Of a stretch of 64,000 nucleotides of DNA, positions 8,277 through 16,927 are shown in pieces (positions within the stretch are counted from its first letter, which is position 1; each line of letters starts with the position of its first letter). Origin of the DNA: Streptomyces rubiginosohelvolus (GTDB lineage: Bacteria; Actinomycetota; Actinomycetes; Streptomycetales; Streptomycetaceae); the NCBI RefSeq assembly GCF_014649875.1, contig NZ_BMTW01000011.1:182975-246974 (forward strand), written 5' to 3'. The position numbers and the translations under genes were made by a program. The notes under the pieces were generated by a model, which was not told the origin of the DNA, ran no database searches, and worked only from the letters and a program-made list of their open reading frames with translations.

Positions 8277-9832
8277 TGTCACTGCGCGACAACGGTGCGG
8301 GCCACCGGCGTGGCCGGGACCGGCGGGCGGCCGTCGTGCCGGCTCCGGACGGCCGCGCCCGGTTCACGGGTGAGGCCCCCGCGGTAGCGGTCGTCGGCGG
8401 CGGTATCGCCGGGATCGCCGCGGCCACTCTCCTGGCCGAGCGCGGCGTGCGCGTCACCCTCTACGAGCGTGAACCCGGCCTGGGGGGACGGCTTTCGGGG
8501 TGGCCCACCGAGCTCGCCGACGGTACTCCCGTGACGATGAGCCGCGGGTTCCACGCCTTCTTCCGGCAGTACTACAACCTCCGCGGCCTGCTGCGCCGGG
8601 TGGACCCCGGCCTCGGCTCGCTGACCCCGCTGCCCGACTATCCGCTGCGGCACAGCTCCGGTCTGCACGACAGCTTCGCCCGGGTGCCGCGCACGCCTCC
8701 GCTCAGCGCGATGGGATTCGTCGCCCTCAGCCCCACCTTCGGTCTGCGGGACCTGGCCCGGATGAACCCGAAGGCGGCTCTGCCGTTGCTGGACGTGCGG
8801 GTTCCCGAGATCTACGACCGGATCGACGGCATCAGCGCGACCGACTTCCTCGATCGCATCCGCTTCCCGGAAGCCGCCCACCACCTGGCGTTCGAGGTGT
8901 TCTCCCGCAGCTTCTTCGCCGATCCACGGGAGCTGTCCGCGGCCGAACTGGCGCTGATGTTCCACATCTACTTCCTCGGGTCCAGCGAGGGCCTGCTCTT
9001 CGACGTTCCCGCCGAACCGTTCCCGGCCGCCCTGTGGGACCCGCTGCACCGCTATCTCGAAAGCCACCGCGTCGTCGTGCGGACCCGGACACCGGTCCGT
9101 CAGGTGCGTCCCCGGCCGGACGGCGGTCTCGACATCGACACCGACGACCGCTCCACGCGCTACGACGCCCTTGTCCTCGCCCTGGACAGCGGAGGCCTGC
9201 GGCACGTCGTCGCCGCCTCACCGGACCTGGGCGACGCCGACTGGCGCGCACGGATCGCACGGCTGCGCACCGCGCCGCCGTTCCTGGTGTCACGGCTCTG
9301 GCTCGACCGGCCCGTGGCACTGGACCGCCCGGGCTTCCTGGGCACCAGCGGTTACGGGCCCCTGGACAACGTGAGCATCCTGGACCGCTGGGAGGGAGAG
9401 GCCGCCCGCTGGGCCCGGCGCACCGGAGGGTCGGTCGTCGAACTGCACGCCTACGCCGTCGCACCGGACGCCGACCGGTCCGCCGTGCAGGACGAGTCCC
9501 TGCGGCAACTGCACCAGATCTACCCGGAGACCCGCAGCGCCCGCGTCATGGACGAGCGCCACGAATGGCGCGCGGACTGCCCGATGTTCCCGGTCGGCGG
9601 CTACCGGGACCGGCCGGGCGTGCGCAGCCCCGACCCTGCCCTCACGGTGGCCGGGGACATGGTCCGCACCGGGCTGCCGGTGGCCCTGATGGAACGCGCG
9701 GCCACCAGCGGTTTCCTCGCGGCGAACGCCCTGCTGCAACGGTGGCATGTGCGCGGGCAGACACTCTGGACCGTCCCCCGCAGGGGACGCTCGGCCGTTC
9801 TGCGCCGGTTGGCGGCGCTCGGGGAGAAGTAG
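8273..9832 (+). CDS. crtU: Beta-carotene desaturase/methylase CrtU
   Basis: A 519-residue FAD-dependent amine-oxidase-fold enzyme. After an N-terminal extension of about 35 residues comes the dinucleotide-binding motif VAVVGGGIAGIAAATLLAE, then ERGVRVTLYEREPGLGGRLSG with the second glycine motif. The C-terminus has VAGDMVRTGLPVALMERA, the typical FAD-contacting end of carotene desaturases. In Streptomyces and green sulfur bacteria CrtU desaturates beta-carotene and moves a methyl group to form the aromatic rings of isorenieratene. The ATGA overlap with crtT couples translation. The stop codon lies inside a short tandem duplication. Confidence 0.9.
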   Translation: MMSLRDNGAGHRRGRDRRAAVVPAPDGRARFTGEAPAVAVVGGGIAGIAAATLLAERGVRVTLYEREPGLGGRLSGWPTELADGTPVTMSRGFHAFFRQYYNLRGLLRRVDPGLGSLTPLPDYPLRHSSGLHDSFARVPRTPPLSAMGFVALSPTFGLRDLARMNPKAALPLLDVRVPEIYDRIDGISATDFLDRIRFPEAAHHLAFEVFSRSFFADPRELSAAELALMFHIYFLGSSEGLLFDVPAEPFPAALWDPLHRYLESHRVVVRTRTPVRQVRPRPDGGLDIDTDDRSTRYDALVLALDSGGLRHVVAASPDLGDADWRARIARLRTAPPFLVSRLWLDRPVALDRPGFLGTSGYGPLDNVSILDRWEGEAARWARRTGGSVVELHAYAVAPDADRSAVQDESLRQLHQIYPETRSARVMDERHEWRADCPMFPVGGYRDRPGVRSPDPALTVAGDMVRTGLPVALMERAATSGFLAANALLQRWHVRGQTLWTVPRRGRSAVLRRLAALGEK

Positions 9833-9849
9833 GCGCTGGGGGAGAAGCA
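9814..9849 (+). repeat. 18-bp tandem duplication across the crtU stop
   Basis: GGCGCTCGGGGAGAAGTA is followed directly by GGCGCTGGGGGAGAAGCA. The two units differ at two positions, and the first contains the crtU stop codon. Without the TAG the reading frame would continue with a near repeat of ALGEK. Confidence 0.7.
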
Positions 9850-9881
9850 GACGCCGCCTTCCGGGCGATTGGCAGCGCTTA

Positions 9882-10892
9882 TCAGCCCGGAAACCTCCCG
9901 CTGTCGCGCAGTTCCCAGCGCCTCTCCGCGTACGCCAGGTCGTCCCGCCACAGCCGGCCGGCCGACGCGCGCATCAAAGGGCGCAGGAGTGGCGCGGCCG
10001 CCCGGGCCACGGCGAACCCGCGCCGGTCCGACGCCGCGACCAGCGCCTCCGTCACGGCCGTTCGGGGGCGCCCCGGCCCGTCCGGAGCCAGGGGCGTGGC
10101 ATGGGTCTCCACCACCGACCCCGCGCCCTCGCCCTCGATGATGTGCATGACGACCGTGCGAGGCTCGGGCGCGGAGAACCGGGCCCGGACCGGCACCACA
10201 AGCCGCCCGGCCACCTTGAAGGACACCTCGACGGTGAAACCGTCGTCGTCCGCCGGGTCGTCGGCGGGTGTCCCTGTCACCGTCAGGTCGACGAAGGAGT
10301 ACGGGTGGAACCACGCGCCGTGCCACGGATCGAGGCGGTTGGCCACCACATCCTCCGGCTCGCAGCGGCCGATGCCGCGGTAGACCGCCTCCACGGCGTC
10401 CCGCGCCCTGGGCCGCACGGGTACGTACGGCCGCTCCGAAGGAGGTTCGCCGCCCATCCGGTCGAGCCGCACCCAGAGGAGGACTCCGTCGTCGAAGGCC
10501 GGGTAGGGCTCCCACCCGGCGAACGGCCCGCCGTCCAGGCTCAGTCCGTGCCAGTGGCAGACCAGCGTGCCGCAGTGCACGGGGCTGTCGCGGAGCGGCG
10601 CCCCCAGGTGGGGGCAGGCTCCCGGACCTGTGCGGAGCTTCCCCTCGCCGTCGCGCCACGCCACTACTTCGGTGGAACCGACCGTGGCCCCGAGCGCCCG
10701 CCCCGGAGGAAGGTCGCGCGAGGCACCGATGACGTACCAGTTGCCCGAAGGCCTGCTCTGCGCCCGCTTGAGGGCCTCGGCGATCAGCACCGGTTTCGCG
10801 TCCCGCCACGTCGGAGCCTGCCGCTCCCAGGGAACGGCCGTGCGCCGCAGCCGCAGCGGAATGCGCCGGGGACGTCCCGGCACGGGGCTCAC
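9882..10892 (-). CDS. Rieske [2Fe-2S] protein at the crtV position of the carotenoid operon
   Basis: A 336-residue protein with a Rieske domain near residues 55-140. The ligands are in CPHLGAPL (C-x-H) and CGTLVCHWHG (C-x2-H). After it comes a region with DPWHGAWFHPYSFVDL and VMHIIEGEGAGSVVETH, reminiscent of the catalytic half of ring-hydroxylating oxygenases or of the DUF5914-type extension. The start is the GTG at 10892 with GGAGG upstream; it overlaps the crtB stop by 4 bp. It is last in the crtE-I-B operon, the place of crtV in described Streptomyces clusters. A role in carotenoid oxidation is inferred from position only. Confidence 0.8.
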   Translation of the reverse strand: MSPVPGRPRRIPLRLRRTAVPWERQAPTWRDAKPVLIAEALKRAQSRPSGNWYVIGASRDLPPGRALGATVGSTEVVAWRDGEGKLRTGPGACPHLGAPLRDSPVHCGTLVCHWHGLSLDGGPFAGWEPYPAFDDGVLLWVRLDRMGGEPPSERPYVPVRPRARDAVEAVYRGIGRCEPEDVVANRLDPWHGAWFHPYSFVDLTVTGTPADDPADDDGFTVEVSFKVAGRLVVPVRARFSAPEPRTVVMHIIEGEGAGSVVETHATPLAPDGPGRPRTAVTEALVAASDRRGFAVARAAAPLLRPLMRASAGRLWRDDLAYAERRWELRDSGRFPG

Positions 10893-11917
10893 ACTGCCTC
10901 CTTCCGTACCGCGCGTGCGGTGCCGGCCACCGCCGGACGGGCGACGGCGGAGATGCGCCCTGCCGCAGCCGGCCCATCCCGCAGCCGGGTCACCGCGCGT
11001 GCGGTGAGCACCCGGGCCAGTCCGTCCAGTGCCACGGCGGCCCGTCGACGGCGCGGGACGACCGCCCGGCGGTGCAGAACCGCGTAGCCGTCCGCCTCGA
11101 TCGCGTCGAGAATGCCGCTGTACAGCACGAACGCCGTCCGGATACAGGGCCGCGACACCGGGGCCAGCATCGCGATCCCGGGCAGGGCGTCCCGGTAGAC
11201 GGTCCGGTTGTGGTCCCCGGCGGCCCGCAGGACGTCGGTGATCCGGCCGTCCCGCCTTCCCGTGCTCCGGCTCCACTCGAAGCGGTCCCGGTCCACCCCG
11301 TGAGCTGCCAGCAGATCGGTGGGCAGATAGAGCCGGCCCCGGTCCAGGTCCTCGCCCACGTCCCGCAAGAAGTTGGTCAGCTGGAAGGCGATGCCGAGCG
11401 CGGCCGCGTGCCCGGCCGCCTCCTCGCGCGGCCCCACCGTCCCGAGCACCGGCAGCATCTGAAGGCCGATCACCGCGGCCGAGCCGTGCATGTACCGGCC
11501 GAGCTCCTCGTACGAGGCGTACCCGCCGACGGTCAGATCGCTGCGCATGGAGGCCAGGAAGTCGGTGAAGTGCCGGGATTCGATGCCGTACCGGTCCGCG
11601 GTGTCGGCGAGAGCGCGGATCACGGGCTCGGCGGACCGGCCGTGCCGCAGACCCGACTCCAGTTGGGATTCCAGTTCGACCAGGGCGCGGGCGCGCTCCT
11701 CGGGAGTGGCCGCGCTGTCGAGGTCGTCGACGATGTCGTCCGCCCAGCGGGCGAAGCCGTACAGCGCGTGCACGGCCGGCCGCCGGTCGACGGGAAGGAG
11801 CCGTGTCGCGAGGAAGTACGTCTTGCCGTGCTGTGCGTTGAGGCCACGGCAGCGGGTGTACGCGGCTCGGAGCGCGGGGTCCTCGATGCCTGCTGCGTCG
11901 AGTTCGCGTACGGTCAT
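10889..11917 (-). CDS. crtB: Phytoene synthase CrtB
   Basis: A 342-residue trans-isoprenyl head-to-head synthase. Both aspartate-rich substrate-binding motifs are present: RWADDIVDDLD near residue 48 and NFLRDVGEDLDRGRLYLP in the second half, the latter being the squalene/phytoene synthase signature. It condenses two geranylgeranyl diphosphates to phytoene. The start is the ATG at 11917, overlapping the crtI stop by 4 bp; a longer in-frame start has no family similarity. It is third in the minus-strand operon crtE-crtI-crtB-Rieske. Confidence 0.95.
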   Translation of the reverse strand: MTVRELDAAGIEDPALRAAYTRCRGLNAQHGKTYFLATRLLPVDRRPAVHALYGFARWADDIVDDLDSAATPEERARALVELESQLESGLRHGRSAEPVIRALADTADRYGIESRHFTDFLASMRSDLTVGGYASYEELGRYMHGSAAVIGLQMLPVLGTVGPREEAAGHAAALGIAFQLTNFLRDVGEDLDRGRLYLPTDLLAAHGVDRDRFEWSRSTGRRDGRITDVLRAAGDHNRTVYRDALPGIAMLAPVSRPCIRTAFVLYSGILDAIEADGYAVLHRRAVVPRRRRAAVALDGLARVLTARAVTRLRDGPAAAGRISAVARPAVAGTARAVRKEAV

Positions 11918-13440
11918 GCGCTGGTACCTCTCGGAGCAGAGTGCGGGGCGGGTGGGGCGTTCCGGACGCCGGTGATCCTTTCCGCTGCCAGCTTCCCGGA
12001 GATCAGGACGGTCGGCACGCCGACGCCGGGCGTGGTGCCGCATCCGGCGAGGACGGCGTTGGCCGTGCCCCGCACCAGGTTGCGCGGGCGGAAGGGACCG
12101 GTCTGAGGGAACGTGTGGGCCACGGAGAAAGGGGTGCCGGCCGCATGCCCCTGCGCGGTCCAGTCGACCGGCGTGACCAGCCCCTCCTCCTCGATCGCCG
12201 CGCCGAGACCGGGCATCTCGCGGCGCTCCAGCTCGGTCAGCAGCTCATCCCGGTAGCGGGGGCCCAGCTCCCGCCACTCCCGTACACCGGGCCCGACCTC
12301 GGTGTTCGGGCAGGGAGCCAGCACGTAGTGGAGGTGCTTGCCCGGTGGGGCGAGGGAGGGGTCGGTCGCGGTGGGCCGGGTGATCAGGAGGGAAGGGTCC
12401 GACATCAGCTTCCCTGAGCGGGTGAGCTCGTGGAAGGTGCTCTTCCAGGCCGCGCCGAACGAGATGGTGTGGTGGGCCAGGTCCGGCCAGGTGCGGTCCG
12501 TTCCGGCGTGCAGGATCACCGCGGACGGCGAGTGACGCAGAGGGCGCGGCCGGTGCGGGACGCGGCCGAGAAGCCGGTAGCTGACGGGCAGATCAGGTGT
12601 CAGGACGACCGCGTCGCAAGGAAGGCGCTCCTGGTCGGTGACGACGGCGGTGACCCGGTCACCCGAGCGCTCCAGCCGGGTGACGCTCTGTCCGTAGCAG
12701 AGGAGGGCGCCCGCGGCTGAGGCCGCGTCCGCCATCGCGCGGGGCAGCGCGTGCATACCGCCTCGGGGGAAGTACACCCCGGCCACCGTGTCCATGTAGG
12801 CGATGACGGCATACGCGGCCAGCGCCCGCGCCGGAGGCACCCCCGCGTACAGGGCCTGGAAGGAGAAGACCCTGCGGAGCCGCTCGTCCGAGACGAAGCG
12901 CCCGATCCCCGCGTCGAGCCGGCCGAAGCCGCCGAGTGCGGCGAGCCGGACGAGGTCGGGGTGGGCGAGCTGGAGCGGCGAGTCGAAGTTGGCGTCGATG
13001 AAGCGGCGCATCTGTACCCGGTAGAGGCGTTCCAGCCAGATCCGCAGTCGCCGGTAGCCGACAGCCTGCCGGGCACCCGCGAACTGTTCGACGGCGGCTT
13101 CCATCGCCGCGCCGTCGGTGTGCACGTCGAGCTGGGACCCGTCGGCGAAGCGGGCCCGGTAGGCGGGGTCCAGTCGGATCAGCTCCAGCCGGTCGGCCAT
13201 GCGCTCCCCGACGGCGGCGAAGGCCTCCTCCACCAGGTCAGGCATGGTCAGCACGGTCGGCCCGGTGTCGATGCGGAAGCCGCCCGACTCCAGCAGCCCG
13301 GCCCGGCCCCCGGGCCCGGGATCCCGCTCGACGACCGTCACGCGGCGGCCCGCGCCCAGCAGATGAAGCGCGGCGGCCAGCCCTGCCAGACCGGCGCCGA
13401 CCACCACCACGTGGTCGACGGGCCCCTTGACGGTGATCAT
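11914..13440 (-). CDS. crtI: Phytoene desaturase CrtI
   Basis: A 508-residue FAD-dependent desaturase. The N-terminus has the dinucleotide-binding motif VVVVGAGLAGLAAALHLLGAG, followed by VVERDPGPGGRAG. The C-terminus has AGCGTTPGVGVPTVLISGKL, the typical CrtI-type end. It introduces the double bonds that turn phytoene into lycopene. The ATG at 13440 was chosen because it places the Rossmann motif at residue 11 and overlaps the crtE stop by 4 bp. The remnant at 4199-4770 belongs to the same superfamily but a different subgroup. Confidence 0.94.
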   Translation of the reverse strand: MITVKGPVDHVVVVGAGLAGLAAALHLLGAGRRVTVVERDPGPGGRAGLLESGGFRIDTGPTVLTMPDLVEEAFAAVGERMADRLELIRLDPAYRARFADGSQLDVHTDGAAMEAAVEQFAGARQAVGYRRLRIWLERLYRVQMRRFIDANFDSPLQLAHPDLVRLAALGGFGRLDAGIGRFVSDERLRRVFSFQALYAGVPPARALAAYAVIAYMDTVAGVYFPRGGMHALPRAMADAASAAGALLCYGQSVTRLERSGDRVTAVVTDQERLPCDAVVLTPDLPVSYRLLGRVPHRPRPLRHSPSAVILHAGTDRTWPDLAHHTISFGAAWKSTFHELTRSGKLMSDPSLLITRPTATDPSLAPPGKHLHYVLAPCPNTEVGPGVREWRELGPRYRDELLTELERREMPGLGAAIEEEGLVTPVDWTAQGHAAGTPFSVAHTFPQTGPFRPRNLVRGTANAVLAGCGTTPGVGVPTVLISGKLAAERITGVRNAPPAPHSAPRGTSA

Positions 13441-14711
13441 CGAGTGCGGCCTCCTTCGACCGCGGCGAAGTCCGTCGCCGACACCGGGTTGGCATGCGCG
13501 TGTGATGTGCCGGTGGCTGGTGAGCCGGGGGACCGTCCTCCCGACACCGTGCGCAACAGGTCCAGCAGCCGGCCGCCCACGCCCGTCTCGACGTCGACGG
13601 CTTCGCCCAGCCGGTGCGCGGCCTGCTCTCGGAGGCGCTCCGCTTTCCCCTCCACATGGGCACGCGCGCCCGTCACTTCGAGGATGCCGCGAACGTCGGC
13701 GAGGTCCTGTTCGTTCAGCTCGTTGTTGCCGACGACCCGGCCCAGCACGGCCAGCGCCGCGTGGTCGCCCGCCGCCTCGGCCCGCGACCGGGCGACGGCG
13801 AGGAGATAGGTCGACTTGCCCTCGCGGATGTCGTCCCCCGAGGGCTTCCCGGTCACCCACGGATCACCGAAGACCCCGAGCAGATCATCCCGCAACTGAA
13901 ACGCGATACCGGCGTACTTGCCGGCGGAGCACAGCGCTTCGGTGGTCCGCTCGTCGGCCTCGGCGAGGGCGGCACCGATCGCCACAGGCCGCTCGACCGA
14001 GTACAGGGCGCTCTTGAGGCAGGCGGTCCGCAGAGTGTGGGCCTCCGAGGAACCACCACCGGCCTGTCCACGCAGATCCAGGTACTGGCCCGCGACCATC
14101 TCGGTGCGCATGGCGCGCCAGAGGCCGCCGATCCGGCGGCGCTGCACAGCGGACAGCACGGTTTCCGCCACCGTGTCGTCGGCCCAGACGAGGGCGAGAT
14201 CCCCCGCCAGCACCGCCGCTGAGGTGCCGAACGCGGAGCCCTGCTCGGAATCCGGCGAAAGACCGGCACCCTCGGCCAGGCCGATGTGGACGGCAGGCTT
14301 CCCCCGGCGTAACCGTGAGTGGTCCATCACGTCGTCGTGGATCAGCGCGCAGGTCTGGATCAGCTCCAGCGCCACGCCGAGCCGCAGAGCGGCCGTGGTC
14401 TCCGCCGCACCGCAGGCTCGCATCCCCCACCACAGGAGGCGGGGCCGCATACGCTTGCCACCGCCGAGGGTGAAGTCGGCGACCCGCCGGGCCAGCTCGT
14501 CGGAGAACGACGGGTCGCAGACGGCGGCCTCGGCGGCCCGTTCGGCGAGAACCTCTTGTGCGGTTCGGACGACAGCGCCGGTCACATCCGCGTCGACGCT
14601 TTCCGGAGTGTGGGGCGGCGCCGCATCGTGCGGGCGCCCGCTCCGGGTGAAGGACGATTGCTGGCACTCGGCGGCGAACGAGTGGTGGTCCGCGGGCTCG
14701 GGACGGCCCAT
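13437..14711 (-). CDS. crtE: Geranylgeranyl diphosphate synthase CrtE
   Basis: A polyprenyl synthetase of 424 residues from the ATG at 14711. The first aspartate-rich motif is in LIHDDVMDHS and is followed by RRGKPAVH. The second is in AFQLRDDLLGVFGDP. The GGGKRMRPRLLWW motif that binds isopentenyl diphosphate lies near residue 78. It makes C20 geranylgeranyl diphosphate for CrtB. The first 40 residues are low in family similarity, and the Shine-Dalgarno match before 14711 is weak, so translation could start slightly differently. It heads the minus-strand operon. A perfect 19-bp palindrome lies 25-43 bp upstream of the ATG. Confidence 0.92.
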   Translation of the reverse strand: MGRPEPADHHSFAAECQQSSFTRSGRPHDAAPPHTPESVDADVTGAVVRTAQEVLAERAAEAAVCDPSFSDELARRVADFTLGGGKRMRPRLLWWGMRACGAAETTAALRLGVALELIQTCALIHDDVMDHSRLRRGKPAVHIGLAEGAGLSPDSEQGSAFGTSAAVLAGDLALVWADDTVAETVLSAVQRRRIGGLWRAMRTEMVAGQYLDLRGQAGGGSSEAHTLRTACLKSALYSVERPVAIGAALAEADERTTEALCSAGKYAGIAFQLRDDLLGVFGDPWVTGKPSGDDIREGKSTYLLAVARSRAEAAGDHAALAVLGRVVGNNELNEQDLADVRGILEVTGARAHVEGKAERLREQAAHRLGEAVDVETGVGGRLLDLLRTVSGGRSPGSPATGTSHAHANPVSATDFAAVEGGRTR

Positions 14712-14735
14712 CCTGACGCCCTTTCGACGGGTGGG

Positions 14736-14754
14736 GTGACGAACGGTTCGTCAC
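14736..14754 (-). promoter_or_regulatory. Perfect 19-bp palindrome upstream of crtE, probable operator
   Basis: GTGACGAAC-G-GTTCGTCAC is a perfect inverted repeat with 9-bp arms and a 1-bp centre, located just before the crtE start. Its size suits a dimeric TetR, MarR or MerR-type regulator. No regulator gene for the pathway lies in the window, so the cognate protein is unknown. Confidence 0.6.
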
Positions 14755-14982
14755 TTCGCACGGACGCGTACCCCGTTCGCTTTCGTTTGCGCATCACCTG
14801 AGAGAGTTCGCGACCGACCGGCGTGCGCGCCGCGCGACAGCGGGCACCGAACAGAGACGATCACCACAGTCCTGCGCCGCCGGGGGAGAAGCACGCCGGG
14901 CACGCCAGGACGTCCGCTGCCACGCCCGTTCGGCCCATGGGCGAGGCATCCCGGAACTCTCTCGGCCCGCCCGGAGCCGCCC

Positions 14983-15468
14983 TCACTGCACGCGAGGAGA
15001 GCCTCCGCCCGAGCTGGACCCGCTCTGGCCGTCGGAATCGTCGTCGTCATCATCGTCACCGGGGATGTGGACGTCGAAGACGACGATGTTGATCTCGACG
15101 ACCTCCAGCCCCGTCATCGTCTCCACGGCGTCGGTGACGTGGGTCCGGATCAGGTCGGCGAGTTCGTGGATCGTCGTGCCGTACTCCACCTTGACGTCGA
15201 CGTCGATCGCGGCCTGCTTTTCGCCCACTTCCACCTTGACGGCGCGCCCCGCGGCGGAGGAGCCGGACGAGCCGGACATACGCCCGGTGACGGCCCCCAG
15301 AGCCTTCGACGCTCCTCGGCCTATCGAATGAACGCCGTCGGTCTCCCTTATCGCGATGCCGGCGATGGCGGCGACGACGTTGTCAGCGATGGTCGTCCTG
15401 CCGCGGCCGCGGGATCCCGCCGAGCCGCGGTCGGTGGTGCCTGTGCCCAGGTTTTCGGTGTCGGCCAT
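14983..15468 (-). CDS. Asp23/Gls24 family envelope-stress-like protein
   Basis: A 161-residue protein with the Asp23/Gls24 core: IADNVVAAIAGIAIRETDGVH near residue 25, VKVEVGEKQAAIDVDVKVEYG in the middle, and IRTHVTDAVETMTGL then VEINIVVFDVHI toward the end. The start is the ATG at 15468, preceded by GTGAGGCAGAC; an in-frame start nine codons upstream lacks a comparable site. The C-terminus is an acidic run of aspartates followed by serine and glycine. The family forms membrane-associated or cytoplasmic scaffolds linked to cell-envelope homeostasis. It lies downstream of gvpK with a 123-bp gap, so it may be read through from the gas-vesicle operon or have its own promoter. Confidence 0.85.
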   Translation of the reverse strand: MADTENLGTGTTDRGSAGSRGRGRTTIADNVVAAIAGIAIRETDGVHSIGRGASKALGAVTGRMSGSSGSSAAGRAVKVEVGEKQAAIDVDVKVEYGTTIHELADLIRTHVTDAVETMTGLEVVEINIVVFDVHIPGDDDDDDDSDGQSGSSSGGGSPRVQ

Positions 15469-15591
15469 GTCTGCCTCACAGAGAGTGATTGCCACGAGTC
15501 TGGCCCCCTCCCGGCCCGTGCGGCCCCCTCCTTCACTCTGCTCCTGCTAGACCACATACGCCATTCGAGTGGTGTGGTGCACCGTGTGCTC

Positions 15592-15870
15592 TCAGTTGCG
15601 GGGCAGCAGGGTCCCGAGGGGCCCGAGATCGAGATTCAGGTCCTCCGGCCGTACGCCGTGCTGTTCGCAGAGTTCCTTCATCCGCCGGTCGAGCAGCATG
15701 AGCGTGGTGCCGATCTCCTCGACCTGCTCGTCGCTCAGATCGCCCTGCTCCACCCGGCGGATCGCCTGTCTCTCCATCAGCTGCCGCAGCAGTTCCACCA
15801 CCGTCAGGACCAGGGCCACCAGATCCCGGCCCATCTGCTCGGAGTCCAGATCGACACGCGGGCCCGTCAC
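15592..15870 (-). CDS. gvpK: Gas vesicle protein GvpK
   Basis: A 92-residue protein matching the GvpK family: DLVALVLTVVELLRQLMERQ, then IRRVEQGDLSDEQVEEIGTT and LMLLDRRMKELC, and a C-terminal LGPLGTLL. GvpK is a minor gas-vesicle protein thought to act in assembly. It closes the ten-gene operon and overlaps the upstream GvpA-like gene by 4 bp. Length is usual for actinobacterial GvpK. Confidence 0.93.
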   Translation of the reverse strand: MTGPRVDLDSEQMGRDLVALVLTVVELLRQLMERQAIRRVEQGDLSDEQVEEIGTTLMLLDRRMKELCEQHGVRPEDLNLDLGPLGTLLPRN

Positions 15871-16100
15871 AGCGGCCCCCCGTCACTCCACGGCGAGGGC
15901 ACCCGCTCGTTGACCGACGACAACAGCGCGTGCAGCGACAGCCGTACGAGGGGTACGTCGGCGATCGCGATGACCACGTCGCCGCTCACCACCACACCGG
16001 TCGCCAGCACACGGTCCAGCAGATCGACGAGCGGCACCCCGAGAGGGCCACTCAAGGGTTCCGGGCTGTCCCAGGGCACCACGTCGTGCGCCACGGTCAC
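15867..16100 (-). CDS. gvpS: GvpA/J-family protein, GvpS
   Basis: A 77-residue protein with the GvpA-type core: VPLVDLLDRVLATGVVVSGD followed by VVIAIADVPLVRLSLHALL. It starts at the GTG at 16100, which overlaps the gvpL stop (GTGA) and is preceded by GGAGAGG. Position between gvpL and gvpK matches gvpS of the Streptomyces coelicolor cluster. GvpA-like paralogues such as GvpJ, M and S are minor shell or nucleation components; the individual role of GvpS has not been worked out as far as I know. Confidence 0.88.
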   Translation of the reverse strand: MTVAHDVVPWDSPEPLSGPLGVPLVDLLDRVLATGVVVSGDVVIAIADVPLVRLSLHALLSSVNERVPSPWSDGGPL

Positions 16101-16927
16101 ACCTCTCCGACGAAGGAATACGGCACCCAGGGGCCCGACAGCTCGATCTGAGCGCCTGTACGCTCGCCCAACGCCGCCACCAGCCGGCCGACTTCGTGCG
16201 CCCGCTCGTCGGCGACGAGGTATGTGGCATTGAGTACGTGCACCCGCTGATCGCCCGACAGCGCCGCACCGTGCGTACGCAACCTGCGCGATGCCGCGGC
16301 GAGCCCGCGCAGTTCGGCGTCGACGGAATCGGCGACGTCCAGCGCCTGTTCCCGGAGCTTCTCCCGCCGCGCCTGGGCGCCCCGCTTCCGGTTCAGATAG
16401 GCGAGACCCGCCCCGGGGGCGCGGCCACCTGCCGCCTCCGGGGGCGGTGCGTCGGCCGCCGGGCCCGGCTCGGGCGCCAGGGGCCGGTACACCTTCACTC
16501 CCCATTCGGCGTGGTGCGCGACGCGTTTCAGCGCGGTGTGGAAGCGGTCCGCCTCGTCGGCCAGGCGGCTCCGGGCCCGGTCGTCGTCGTGGTACAGCGT
16601 GGCGAGAGGCAGAGGAACAACGGGCCCGTGCGTGGCCACGGCCGACACCACCGCGTGGTGGGCCCGGGCGTACCGCTCGATCTCCTCCCGGTCGGACAGC
16701 CGACGCTGCCAGACCTCGTCCGTGAAGTCGGCGGCGGGCACGGTCTGCACCACTGCGGTCAGCAGACCCGACGGAAGCAGCCGGACCGCTTCACCGCCCG
16801 GCAGGCCGGCCACGCCCGTGACATCCAACGCGCTCGTGGCACGTGTGCTGCGGCAGACCGCGAACACATACGTGACCGCCGCGTTCGCGGACGAGGACGC
16901 CACCCGTGAGTCCGAGGGCTGTGTCAT
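16097..16927 (-). CDS. gvpL: Gas vesicle protein GvpL (GvpL/GvpF family)
   Basis: A 276-residue GvpL/F-family protein. Features are YVFAVCRSTR near the N-terminus, VVPLPLATLYHDDDRARSRL in the middle, VYRPLAP, and the C-terminal IELSGPWVPYSFVGEV, a hallmark shared with the other copy (gvpF), which ends similarly in GPLPCYSFVGD. Proteins of this family bind GvpA and are needed for vesicle nucleation. An alanine/proline-rich insert near residues 150-180 follows VYRPLAPEPGP. It overlaps both neighbours by 4 bp. Confidence 0.92.
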   Translation of the reverse strand: MTQPSDSRVASSSANAAVTYVFAVCRSTRATSALDVTGVAGLPGGEAVRLLPSGLLTAVVQTVPAADFTDEVWQRRLSDREEIERYARAHHAVVSAVATHGPVVPLPLATLYHDDDRARSRLADEADRFHTALKRVAHHAEWGVKVYRPLAPEPGPAADAPPPEAAGGRAPGAGLAYLNRKRGAQARREKLREQALDVADSVDAELRGLAAASRRLRTHGAALSGDQRVHVLNATYLVADERAHEVGRLVAALGERTGAQIELSGPWVPYSFVGEV

